Positions 16,701 through 23,503 of a stretch of 23,503 nucleotides of DNA are shown here, piece after piece. Source of the DNA: a virus; the IMG/VR virus record IMGVR_UViG_3300048027_000194, positions 1-23,503 of that record; one strand, written 5' to 3'. The translations under genes were made by a program, and so were the position numbers. The notes under the pieces were generated by a model that saw only the letters and a list, made by a program, of their open reading frames with translations, made no database searches and was not told the DNA's origin. The stretch's first letter is position 1. Each line of letters starts with the position of its first letter.

Positions 16701-18985
16701 CTATAAGCGCGGGTCCTCCATTTACAATAACATTAAGACGTGAAACCTCTAATTTTGATACTAATTTAGACGTAGACACTGTTTTAACGTTTACACCATC
16801 TTCTAATCCTAGCACAAATCCAACTCCAAAACATCCTGGTATACAGTATTTAGCTGTTTATGAAACAGAGCCTGTAGAAAGTTTATTAGATATATACTGG
16901 GAAACATCTACGTCAGGTTTAATATCTGATTTAAATTCTGCTGTTTTAAATAATCAATCCACGCCTGCTGCAGCTAATATCTCAGGGTGGAATGCAGACA
17001 CTTTTGATGAAGGATTATCGGCGCAGTCTAATATATTGGCACAACCTTTTTCTTTAGTAAATGATTTTGGGCTTGCGATAACATTAGATCCAAGCAACGG
17101 AGATTATTTACAGTTATTAGGAGTAATAAATGGACAAGGTGTTAATGTTGCTAATTTTAATCAAGATCCATCATTTCCACTTCCTTTGTATTTTGAATTA
17201 GTTGACACTAGTTCTGGAACAACAGGTGTTGGCCCTTGGCAAATTAGAACAACAGACTCAAGTGACATTGCAGATAATTTTTATGATAATATTTTCTTTA
17301 TGTATAATGAAGAAAATAGTGTTACTAATCGTCTTAGAAATTTTACGTTTCATTTTAGAATACAAGTAAATGGGCAAGTAAGTGATTTATTTGAACAAGC
17401 TAATTTAAGCAATGTTAAACCTTTATTTACAAAAATAACCCAAGGTCCTACTACAACAATACCAGGATCTCCATTAACACCTCCATCTATACCTCTATTT
17501 CCAAATATTCTTGCTGTTGAAGCTAATAGAGATTCAATAAATATAGCTTTTATAGAATTTCAAAATGGAGCTAACAACCCAGTTTTAGCTAGAAACACCC
17601 CTGACTTTATATTAGGAGGAGATCTTAGTCTAATTAGCAATAATCAATTAGGCTACGATGGCATAATAAAGGCAAAAATAGGTAGTAATGACGAGTCCGC
17701 TGAAGATGCTTTTTTAGATGGTGAGCCTATATTTAGAATTGAAACCTTCTCGCTTGCATCTGGTCAAATCAACGCTAAATTAATTAACATACAAAGTGAA
17801 AATCCTTATTTACAAGCCTTAGTTTACTATGTTACAATAAGAGTCCAAGATGCTGGTGATTTTCAAGATATAATTTTTGAAGTAGACATGAGTTTAGATG
17901 TTCCTACAGATGTAATTAAAAATCAAGTAGCTTATACAAATGTGTTGGGTAGTGGCTATCAAGGTTTGTGGAATTCTCAATATGGTGTAGGACCTATATA
18001 TACATATCCTACTATAGCTGGGCATCCTTATACTTTAATAGATTTAACTGCTGCATCTATACCTGGATTATTACCAGCTCAAAGAGGTTACTACATATAT
18101 GCTCAAGGTTTTTTTAATACTCCTAATTTTCCTAGTAGTTTTGATACAAGATCTAGGTTTAATAGACCTCTTACTGAATACTCTGGAATACCACAAGATT
18201 TATCTTTTGGAGGACCACCTATAGTTTTACCCTGGAATGAACCCAACTCTCAAAACCACAAAATAATAAGAGAATCAGATCCAACTGTTATTAATTTTGG
18301 CGGAACTACTCCGATACAAATTTACAGTGAATGCACTCTTTTATCTTCTTCTACTATTGGAACAGCTCCTATTCCGGGAGATGGAGGTAGAACTAGACTT
18401 AATGTTCAAGTAGATTCTGGTGTTTTTCCTTTTAATAGTATGCAGGTTTTTGTAGGTGACCCAAACACTGAAGTTCCGAGAAGAGACGCTCAAATTTCTA
18501 ATGGTGGATGTAGCACCTGCTCAGGAGGTTTACTTAATTTTCAAATGCTAGTTCTTCAAGTTGATGAAGTAAATGGAACTGTTGATCTTTGGGGAAATAT
18601 TTCAAATGCTTTTAATTTAACAGTAGGTCAAAAAGTTTATTTTCTCGCAGGTAGTTCTAGTTTTTATGCAAATGATTTTGATTTATTACCAAGCGCTCAA
18701 AGTTGGTGGAATAATCCTAATGGAAGTTCAGTATATGGAAGCCCTTGGTATTTTTCACAAGATTTAAATAAAGTTAGAAAAATGTTTGAATATTCTGCGT
18801 GGACTGGATTAAGGATTCTTTACAATCTTCCTGGAGTAGATGGAGAGTATCAACATTCTTGCCCTACAAATTGTATACATCCAGGATCTACATCAGGTTA
18901 TCAAACTAACTATCTTAGTAACACATATGCTGGAATAGAATGTGAAGTGCAAGATTATAGTAATTTAAATTTTGAAATAATATAA
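13751..18985 (+). CDS. Giant beta-rich tail nozzle/'muzzle'-type protein (1744 aa)
   Basis: The opening segment, residues ~14-52 (NKDLDARILPNGEYRDAINV, then QISKSEGAQVGNLENVLGN), is typical of nozzle or tail-stabilisation proteins of podoviruses (P22 gp10 / T7 gp12 type, and the crAss 'muzzle'), whose body is a beta-propeller. Propeller-like strands follow (LVCIGNFADEINSTVYLFLT; GINILETLLFFTDNRNQPRV). The regular body is interrupted by Ser/Thr/Gly-rich modules at ~444-523, ~596-682 and ~943-1018 that resemble each other and two modules in the next gene. The C-terminus has cysteines at 1587 and 1590 (GCSTCSGG) and at 1704, 1708 and 1731. The length greatly exceeds P22 or T7 nozzle proteins. 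Inferred role: the distal tail tube through which DNA leaves. Confident it is a tail protein; less sure of the exact homologue. Confidence 0.7.
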   Translation: MAKAQNTFLKSKMNKDLDARILPNGEYRDAINVQISKSEGAQVGNLENVLGNTSVLNIQTVTNTTDLVCIGNFADEINSTVYLFLTDYTDTTPDEPNYSPTNGSCIISYNVLSGSSVVLVKGGFLNFSTTNLITGINILETLLFFTDNRNQPRVIDVSLANPNNLSQPIYYSSEDSISVAKYNPYQTIELWQKSILGQSASVPYETTMKDVSSKFLPNGGLGTRLGPYTGSASILLDAGTVAGDILNPLNPSGGFTRVGYITSSGGDIVIISGATVASTSYNSSANKWTINISGGNFPSIPSNETYQIIINPNPYYNSTFSGDPDYLEDKFVRFSYRYRFEDNTYSIFAPFTQTAFIPKQDGYFMYVDQAGVQDVDDESETYRSTVVYFVENKVNSIDLRIPLPYFNYDLQNALKVSQIDILYKESDGLSVKVIETIPVSEITTSSGICLAAGAQTVSAGSAINVDNIRGGINVGSRVIGSGVPDNTFVTSFTPTDPSNPVAGVLIVDQNVVLADNDFMTVGDISYFEYNYNSSKPTKTLPESELIRVYDKVPVKALAQEVAGNRVMYGNFINKNNPPDFINYNVACTPKSDFTLNEATVAYSGGAATYSAGSTIAVNVSKAPEGFFAGMIITCNAAGAIIPNGTLLTSTSNNGAGSANITLDQNITLPSGSVVLIFEPGGNVETTTSIVEYPNSSVKTNRNYQVGFVLSDRYGRQSSVILSNNKETITVGGISYSGSTLYSPYIDNIDKDQWPGNSIKLLVNELIAPDNSYNGNINSASYNPLGWYSYKVVVKQTEQDYYNVYLPGIMAGYPEDNIIELGKTSHAVLINDNINKVPRDLSEVGPDQKQFRSSVQLFGRVENTNIAISTNTGASNEQYYPERSSDTVSSIATAKDLFEYDASNPPQPNYFPQFYSIDSNPLIARISTEKQIGEISTTNYAPASAKVNIAVTNGNVVQLTNISGTVSPNDLVSGGDLPEGVYVFSISAGPPFTITLRRETSNFDTNLDVDTVLTFTPSSNPSTNPTPKHPGIQYLAVYETEPVESLLDIYWETSTSGLISDLNSAVLNNQSTPAAANISGWNADTFDEGLSAQSNILAQPFSLVNDFGLAITLDPSNGDYLQLLGVINGQGVNVANFNQDPSFPLPLYFELVDTSSGTTGVGPWQIRTTDSSDIADNFYDNIFFMYNEENSVTNRLRNFTFHFRIQVNGQVSDLFEQANLSNVKPLFTKITQGPTTTIPGSPLTPPSIPLFPNILAVEANRDSINIAFIEFQNGANNPVLARNTPDFILGGDLSLISNNQLGYDGIIKAKIGSNDESAEDAFLDGEPIFRIETFSLASGQINAKLINIQSENPYLQALVYYVTIRVQDAGDFQDIIFEVDMSLDVPTDVIKNQVAYTNVLGSGYQGLWNSQYGVGPIYTYPTIAGHPYTLIDLTAASIPGLLPAQRGYYIYAQGFFNTPNFPSSFDTRSRFNRPLTEYSGIPQDLSFGGPPIVLPWNEPNSQNHKIIRESDPTVINFGGTTPIQIYSECTLLSSSTIGTAPIPGDGGRTRLNVQVDSGVFPFNSMQVFVGDPNTEVPRRDAQISNGGCSTCSGGLLNFQMLVLQVDEVNGTVDLWGNISNAFNLTVGQKVYFLAGSSSFYANDFDLLPSAQSWWNNPNGSSVYGSPWYFSQDLNKVRKMFEYSAWTGLRILYNLPGVDGEYQHSCPTNCIHPGSTSGYQTNYLSNTYAGIECEVQDYSNLNFEII
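15081..15320 (+). other. Inserted beta module, copy A
   Basis: Coding module in the 1744-aa tail protein, residues ~444-523. Landmarks: AGSAINVDNIRGGINVGSRV, IGSGVPDNTFVTSF, VLIVDQNVVLADNDFMTVG. The shared plan is G-S-x-V-x-G-x-G-(I/V)-P-x-x-T-x-V-x-S-(F/Y), then a spacer, then (L/V)-x-(L/V)-x-x-x-(V/I)-x-L and a final strand. Confidence 0.55.
15535..15795 (+). other. Inserted beta module, copy B
   Basis: Residues ~596-682 of the 1744-aa protein. Landmarks: AGSTIAVNVSKAPEGFFAGM, AIIPNGTLLTSTSNNGAGSA, NITLDQNITLPSGSVVLIFE. It follows the same order of elements as copy A, including DQN(I/V)x(L)x, but is diverged. Confidence 0.5.
16577..16803 (+). other. Inserted beta module, copy C
   Basis: Residues ~943-1018 of the 1744-aa protein. 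Landmarks: NGNVVQLTNISGTVSPNDLV, SGGDLPEGVYVFSISAGPPF, TITLRRE, VLTFTPS. This is the most divergent copy, but the element order (strand, G-D-L-P-x-G-V-x-V-x-S, strand, L-T-F) is kept. Confidence 0.45.
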
Positions 18986-19020
18986 AAGTAATTTATATTT
19001 AAAATAAGTAATAATTAAAT

Positions 19021-20910
19021 ATGGCAGGCGCAGTAATAGAAGTTAAATATTTTAACACATTTATACTTAAAAAAGTAAATGTAGGTGATAAACAAGTTTG
19101 GAATGGCTCTTTTGGTATACCAGGAGGCACAAACGGTATTGGTGGTTATCCTACTTTTGGCTCTGGTGTTGGTGGTGATTACAGCTGGGCTATTGAAGAA
19201 TCTAGAATAAGGGGTGGTTATAATAATACAACTGTAGATTTTGGAGCAAAAGCTTATATAGTAGAAGAAGAACCTCAAGGCACTAGAAAATTTAATACTC
19301 TTATATACTCTGGTATATTTAATTCTAGAACTGGTATAAACCAAACAAATGTTTTTTCTGTAGGTGAAGATATTACTAAATCTACAGATCCAGCTAATGG
19401 TTCTATACAAAAGCTATATGCAGAAGATACTAATTTAAATATATTTCAAGAACTAAAAGTAAGCAGAGCATTAATAGACAAAGATGCTATATACGCCGCT
19501 GAGGGTGGAGGAACTGTTACTGCTAGTAATTTAGTAATTGGTGTTATACAACCATATGCGGGTAAATTTGGTATATCTCAAAATCCAGAAAGTTTTGCTA
19601 CATATGGTTATAGAAAGTATTTTGCAGATCAAAACAACAATGCAATTCTAAGATTATCTAGAGACGGTATTGAAGAAATATCTTCTTATGGAATGAAAGA
19701 TTTTTTCAGAGACAAACTAAGTGGTGTAAATACTTTTTTTAATATTGGTAAAATTATAGGAGCTTATGACATACGTAATGACGACTATTTATTATCTTTA
19801 CAAAACAATATTTTTTATAATACTTTAAACTTTGATGAAAAAGCAAAAGGATGGGTTAGCTTTTTTAGTTATTCTCCAGATCAAGCCTTTAGTTTAAGAA
19901 ATAACTTTTACACAGTAAAAACAGTAGGAGGACAAGCTCAAACAAACGGAGCTGTTACAAGTTCTACTAATTTAGTAATAGATAATGTTCAAAACTTTAT
20001 CCAAGCAGGATCTATAGTTACAACTTTAGGTTCTGGAATACCTGCAAATACAACTGTAGTAAGCTTTAACGCGACAACAGGTGCTTTAGTTTTAAGTGCT
20101 GCTGTTACGCTTGCAAACAATATAACATTAACATTTAGTGGTGTTGCGCAATTATGGAAACATTACGATGAACTAGTCAATAGAAATAACTTTTATGGAC
20201 AAAATAATAGAAGTAGTATAACTTTTGTTTTTAATCCTAACCCTGTTAAATCTAAAACTTTTAAAACAATAGCTTATGAAGGAAGCAGCGGATGGGAAGT
20301 AAGTTCATTTATTTCAGATCCTACTGGATCAAACAGAACTTCTTCAAACACTTTTACAACAAGTAACGATTCTACTTTTAGAATTACAAGCTACGATGAA
20401 GGAGAATACGCTATAATAAACACTCAAGCAACAGGCTTAGCGGCATCGACCAATACTACGGTTTTATTAAATACAACTACAGTTACTGGTCAAATATTAA
20501 CTGGTGGAGATGTTAGTGGTATAGGTGTAATACCAGGAACTCGAGTAGTTTCATACGTTGCTACATCAGGTTTATTAACTGTAGATCAAAATTTAAATAT
20601 AGCAATAGGAGCAAGTTTAAGTTTTTCTAGTGGAGTTCCTCAATCGCAATATTTAGCTGTTTTTGGAACAACTAACCCAGCGGAACAAAAATACTATGCA
20701 GGCTTTAATAGAAAAGAAAATAAATATGTAGCTAACCTGTTTAATAACACTCAAGCTATGCCAGATGAAGTTCATTTTGGAGAGCAAATAGGCGGTATAA
20801 AAGGCTTTTATGCTACTGTAAAACTAAGCACAGATACTACAACAGATTTTGGTGGAGAGAAGAATTTATTTGTAGCAGAATCAGAATATATAATGAATAA
20901 TGGATATTAA
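19021..20910 (+). CDS. Second nozzle/tail protein with two inserted beta modules (629 aa)
   Basis: A beta-rich tail protein that seems to continue the nozzle cassette. Its body has patterned segments (NTLIYSGIFNSRTGINQTNV, SIQKLYAEDTNLNIFQELKV, FATYGYRKYFADQNNNAILR, LSRDGIEEISSYGMKDFFRD and IIGAYDIRNDDYLLSLQ) that read as successive propeller-type blades. I recall this set from tail proteins of marine and crAss-like podoviruses. Two modules at residues ~306-377 and ~469-541 match the modules in the upstream 1744-aa gene. There is no signal peptide. The start lies 35 bases after the upstream stop behind an A/T-rich leader. The two proteins may be parts of one nozzle assembly, possibly a split version of a single ancestral gene (inference). 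Confidence 0.65.
   Translation: MAGAVIEVKYFNTFILKKVNVGDKQVWNGSFGIPGGTNGIGGYPTFGSGVGGDYSWAIEESRIRGGYNNTTVDFGAKAYIVEEEPQGTRKFNTLIYSGIFNSRTGINQTNVFSVGEDITKSTDPANGSIQKLYAEDTNLNIFQELKVSRALIDKDAIYAAEGGGTVTASNLVIGVIQPYAGKFGISQNPESFATYGYRKYFADQNNNAILRLSRDGIEEISSYGMKDFFRDKLSGVNTFFNIGKIIGAYDIRNDDYLLSLQNNIFYNTLNFDEKAKGWVSFFSYSPDQAFSLRNNFYTVKTVGGQAQTNGAVTSSTNLVIDNVQNFIQAGSIVTTLGSGIPANTTVVSFNATTGALVLSAAVTLANNITLTFSGVAQLWKHYDELVNRNNFYGQNNRSSITFVFNPNPVKSKTFKTIAYEGSSGWEVSSFISDPTGSNRTSSNTFTTSNDSTFRITSYDEGEYAIINTQATGLAASTNTTVLLNTTTVTGQILTGGDVSGIGVIPGTRVVSYVATSGLLTVDQNLNIAIGASLSFSSGVPQSQYLAVFGTTNPAEQKYYAGFNRKENKYVANLFNNTQAMPDEVHFGEQIGGIKGFYATVKLSTDTTTDFGGEKNLFVAESEYIMNNGY
19936..20150 (+). other. Inserted beta module, copy D
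   Basis: Residues ~306-377 of the 629-aa protein. Landmarks: TNLVIDNVQNFIQAGSIVTT, LGSGIPANTTVVSFNATTGA, LVLSAAVTLANNITLTFSG. This is the clearest example of the module. It separates NNFYTVKTVGG from QLWKHYDELVNRNNFYG, which otherwise look like continuous tail sequence. Confidence 0.6.
20425..20642 (+). other. Inserted beta module, copy E
   Basis: Residues ~469-541 of the 629-aa protein. Landmarks: NTTVLLNTTTVTGQILTGGD, VSGIGVIPGTRVVSYVATSG, LLTVDQNLNIAIGASLSFSS. It shares the DQN element with copies A and B, and the IPxxTxVVS(F/Y) element with copy D. Confidence 0.6.
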
Positions 20911-20924
20911 TAAAAAAAAATAAT

Positions 20925-21590
20925 ATGGCACTACCCGCAATAATAGGAATGGGATTTTCATTAGCTGGAGGAATCTTTGGCGCTAGTGCAGCTAAAAGCG
21001 CGGCTAGACAAGCAGCTAGAGAAAGAAGCAGACTTCAAGCTAAATTATCAATGTTAGAAAATACGCGTCAAGAAATTATAAATCCTTATGACGCAGTTGA
21101 AGATACTTCTAATCTTATAACTAATCCTTTTGCAAATTTAGGAGTAGCTACAAAAGCAGCTGAAATAAAAATAGAAGAAGCTGATCTTGCTTTAGCTAGC
21201 ACGCTAGATACTCTTAGAGCCACTGGAGCGTCTGCAGGTGGAGCAACAGCCCTTGCTCAAGCAGCATTAAGAAGCAAAAAAGGTGTAGCTGCTAGCATAG
21301 AACAACAAGAGTCTCAAAACGAAAAAATGAGAGCTCAAGGCGAGCAGCAAAGACAGCAGCAATTAAGAGCAGAACAAATGAGATTACAGCAAGCTGAAGT
21401 AGCTGGTGAACAATTTATGTTTAGTACAAGAGAGCAGAGACAGATGCAGGAGTTAGATAGAACGGCGGCTTTATTAGGCGCGGCAACACAGGCAAATGCT
21501 CAAGCTAGAGCTGATCAAACACAAGCTATAACAGGCATGTTCGGTAGTTTAGCACAATTAGCACCGAGTGCATTTGGTAAAACAAGTTAA
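20925..21590 (+). CDS. Probable internal virion (ejection) protein, T7 gp14-like in character (221 aa)
   Basis: The N-terminus (ALPAIIGMGFSLAGGIFGAS) is a Gly/Ala-rich hydrophobic segment that could cross a membrane. It is followed by AAKSAARQAARERSRLQAKL and a long Ala/Gln/Arg-rich helical region (AQAALRSKKGVAASIEQQES; QQRQQQLRAEQMRLQQAEVA). This layout, one membrane-active N-terminus plus a long polar helix, is typical of small podovirus ejection proteins that help DNA cross the cell envelope. The gene lies right after the nozzle genes, behind a run of A residues (AATAAAAAAAAATAAT), and ends 1 base before the next ATG. Function is inferred from architecture and position; no specific homologue is recognised. 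Confidence 0.6.
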   Translation: MALPAIIGMGFSLAGGIFGASAAKSAARQAARERSRLQAKLSMLENTRQEIINPYDAVEDTSNLITNPFANLGVATKAAEIKIEEADLALASTLDTLRATGASAGGATALAQAALRSKKGVAASIEQQESQNEKMRAQGEQQRQQQLRAEQMRLQQAEVAGEQFMFSTREQRQMQELDRTAALLGAATQANAQARADQTQAITGMFGSLAQLAPSAFGKTS

Positions 21591-21591
21591 T

Positions 21592-22689
21592 ATGGAAAAT
21601 AAAAATATAACTACAAATTTACTTCTTAAGCAAATAAATCAAAGTAATGCTATAGCATACAATAATGATTTTTTAGCTCAAAGCTCTGATTATAATTTTA
21701 AAATATTAGAGGTTGCCTATGCTGATACAGCTAGAAAATATGCTGCAATAAAAATGGATATAAAAAATAATAATTGCACAACTGGTAATTGTTATTATGA
21801 AAATCAAAAACTAAAGCAACTAGAAGAAGCTCCTCAAGTTTCTATTAATTTTATTCAAAACATTTTAGGTGAACTGGCTGTTACAGACACACCTAATTAT
21901 GATGTAAATAATGATTATAGATATTTAGTTGCAAACTCTATATTTACATCTAAGCCTGGCTTTTCTAAAACAGATGGTTATAAGTTAGATTTATTTTTAA
22001 ACGATGATGGTACACAAACTATAGTATTTGATGGGCCTATGTTTGAAAAAGAATTAGTTATAAATAGTGCTGCATTAGAATCTATTTTAGAAGCAGATAC
22101 GTTTTTAGTTACACCTACCCCAGGTATTGAAGCAGAAATGGTAGAACTTTTAGCTCAAGTAGGTATATTTAACTTAGAAGACGTTTTAGAAAATGGTACT
22201 TTATCTCCTAACGCTAAAATATCAGAAGAGTTTATTTCTAAAAATGCTGATGGTAGTTTTGATTATATGATTATAGACATTGGAAACGGTAAAGGTAGAA
22301 ATACTTTGAAATTTGATTTAGATAAAATACAAAGAAAAGTAGATCCTTTTATAAACGCTGAAGTAGCTGGCTTATTGAGTTCTGAGCAACAAGCAGTTGC
22401 AGCATGGAACGTTTATATAGCTAAAGGATCTACACCTGAAGAAGATGATCAAATGGTACAAAATGCTAATGCGGCTTCAGATAGTTGGAGTTACGAAAAA
22501 GATTTACCATTATCACAAGATAAAAAAACATTGTTTGAAAGCAAATACAAAGAATACTTTATGAACAATTATTTAAAGCAGTTTATAACTAATCAATTAC
22601 CAACTGTTCAAGAAGATGCTGGAGTATTTGATTTAGAAGAAGCAAGATCTGCTAAAGCACAAAAATTTATTGACGATAACAATTTATAA
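21592..22689 (+). CDS. Putative internal virion protein, function unknown (365 aa)
   Basis: I prefer the ATG at 21592. An in-frame GTG at 21568 would overlap the previous gene by 23 bases, whereas the ATG follows the upstream stop by one base, as other starts here do. The protein has 365 residues, is acidic and mixed alpha/beta, with a pair of cysteines near residue 60 (NNNCTTGNCYYEN) and a helical C-terminus (QEDAGVFDLEEARSAKAQKF). I see no signal peptide, membrane segment or enzyme motif. Lying between two probable ejection proteins, it is likely a virion component, perhaps packaged inside the head. It could also be an assembly factor. Confidence 0.55.
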   Translation: MENKNITTNLLLKQINQSNAIAYNNDFLAQSSDYNFKILEVAYADTARKYAAIKMDIKNNNCTTGNCYYENQKLKQLEEAPQVSINFIQNILGELAVTDTPNYDVNNDYRYLVANSIFTSKPGFSKTDGYKLDLFLNDDGTQTIVFDGPMFEKELVINSAALESILEADTFLVTPTPGIEAEMVELLAQVGIFNLEDVLENGTLSPNAKISEEFISKNADGSFDYMIIDIGNGKGRNTLKFDLDKIQRKVDPFINAEVAGLLSSEQQAVAAWNVYIAKGSTPEEDDQMVQNANAASDSWSYEKDLPLSQDKKTLFESKYKEYFMNNYLKQFITNQLPTVQEDAGVFDLEEARSAKAQKFIDDNNL

Positions 22690-22700
22690 AATATAATTAA

Positions 22701-23503
22701 ATGAGTCACATTACGTTATTACAGTATATTACTAAACTTCAAAACTTAGGTTTGACAGAGCCACAAGTAAACGCTGCTGCACAAGAGTGGAAAAAAACTC
22801 ATACACCTGCACAAGGTCAAGAACCATCTGAAGTAATAGAACAAGTTGAAGTTTCTGAAGAGGGAAAGACAAGCGATGTAGGGACACAAGGTGCGAGCCC
22901 TACATCAAATACGGAATTAGTACCAGAGAGTTCACCTTCTTTAGATGGACTATCAGCATCACAATCTCCAGTAATAAAAAATCTACTAGCTAGAAATAAA
23001 GCTAAAGAAACATACGAAAAAAACGTAAAACAAGTAGGTTTTTTAATAGAAGATCTAAATAAAACAGGAGATTTTACTGATATATACAAGTTTAATGAAT
23101 CAAATCCAGGATACGTAGATATAGAGGCTATTAAAGAATTTGAAAAAAAGTATAATGATCATCAGGCTAAAGTTCAAAAAGAAAGAGAGAAATATACAAC
23201 TGTAGTAGATTTTGGTGAAGTGTATGCCCCAGGTGATGGATATGAGTATAAATTTGAAATAAATCAAGATACTAATCAAATTGATTATTATTCTAAATCT
23301 GACGGTCAAAAAGATTTTACACTTGTTGATCCTAATTCTAGTGATGATGAAAAAAGATTATTAGCTTTATCTGTTGTAAATAAATTAGGTCATTTAAGCG
23401 GCGAGTTAAAAGAGCAAGTAGAAGCTATATTAAAAACAAATAGAATTAAATCTAAAAGATTAGAAGCTGAAGCTAGACAATATCAAAAATACTTAGAGGA
23501 ACA
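22701..23503 (+). CDS. Probable large internal virion protein, 3' end outside the window (267 codons seen)
   Basis: From the ATG at 22701 (leader AAATATAATTAA) the frame stays open to the end of the window. The N-terminus (MSHITLLQYITKLQNLGLTE) is followed by a Ser/Pro/Glu-rich linker to about residue 90. After that comes a charged, helical region (NLLARNKAKETYEKNVKQVG; IKEFEKKYNDHQAKVQKERE), then more mixed alpha/beta sequence and another helix (RIKSKRLEAEARQYQKYLEE). The position at the end of the structural cassette suggests the long ejection protein common in such phages, sometimes with a lysozyme or protease domain further on, but no such domain is visible in the part present. Bases ~22850-22930 are richer in G+C than their surroundings. 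Confidence 0.6.
   Translation, partial: MSHITLLQYITKLQNLGLTEPQVNAAAQEWKKTHTPAQGQEPSEVIEQVEVSEEGKTSDVGTQGASPTSNTELVPESSPSLDGLSASQSPVIKNLLARNKAKETYEKNVKQVGFLIEDLNKTGDFTDIYKFNESNPGYVDIEAIKEFEKKYNDHQAKVQKEREKYTTVVDFGEVYAPGDGYEYKFEINQDTNQIDYYSKSDGQKDFTLVDPNSSDDEKRLLALSVVNKLGHLSGELKEQVEAILKTNRIKSKRLEAEARQYQKYLEE

Noticed and set aside
19015-19410. Minus-strand open frame opposite the 629-aa tail gene
   Set aside because: Ser/Tyr/Ile-rich low-complexity product typical of an AT-rich antisense shadow; the + strand gene there is well supported.
21568-21591. GTG at 21568 as start of the 365-aa gene
   Set aside because: It would overlap the previous gene by 23 bases and add residues of no special character; the ATG at 21592 directly after the upstream stop fits the pattern of the other genes.
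22817-23089. Minus-strand open frame near the right end
   Set aside because: Opposite the open + strand frame from 22701, which continues the gene series with proper spacing and leader.

Overview
The window is a contiguous piece of the structural and packaging region of a short-tailed (podovirus-type) dsDNA phage genome. All supported genes are on the + strand and tightly packed; no gap between genes exceeds about 75 bases. I see no tRNA, integrase, transposase, CRISPR array or metabolic cargo. Base composition is AT-rich (about one third G+C in most blocks I counted). None of the start codons I inspected has a recognisable Shine-Dalgarno sequence; they follow A/T-rich, often A-rich, leaders instead. 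That is typical of Bacteroidota and their phages, so a marine flavobacterial or related host is my best inference. Terminase, portal, scaffold, capsid, ring/adaptor and nozzle-type proteins in this order resemble the structural cassettes of crAss-like and related Bacteroidota podoviruses. This resemblance comes from memory of family patterns, not from a search.

Layout. (1) 1-1799: 3' part of a large tail fibre with YadA-head-like repeats and a C-terminal intramolecular chaperone (peptidase S74) domain. (2) 1804-3432: small genes, including a protein that looks like two GroES folds in tandem and a probable small terminase subunit. (3) 3432-8030: large terminase subunit and portal protein. (4) 8063-10729: scaffold-like protein and major capsid protein, followed by a strong hairpin terminator. 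(5) 10805-11620: a conserved-looking gene of unknown function bracketed by two UUCG-loop hairpins. (6) 11684-20910: two ring/adaptor proteins, then two large beta-rich tail proteins of the nozzle ('muzzle') type. (7) 20925-23503: three probable internal/ejection proteins, the last running off the window.

How the genes work together. The scaffold and capsid proteins build the procapsid on the portal. The GroES-like protein may redirect the host chaperonin to fold capsid or other virion proteins. The terminase pumps DNA in. The ring/adaptor and nozzle proteins close the head and form the short tail. The fibre binds the host surface, and the internal proteins are probably ejected with the DNA.

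Most notable points: a sharply bounded GC-rich, differently coded block inside the terminase ATPase domain, against an AT-rich genome; a tandem GroES-like protein; and a small beta module that recurs about five times as apparent insertions in two neighbouring tail proteins.
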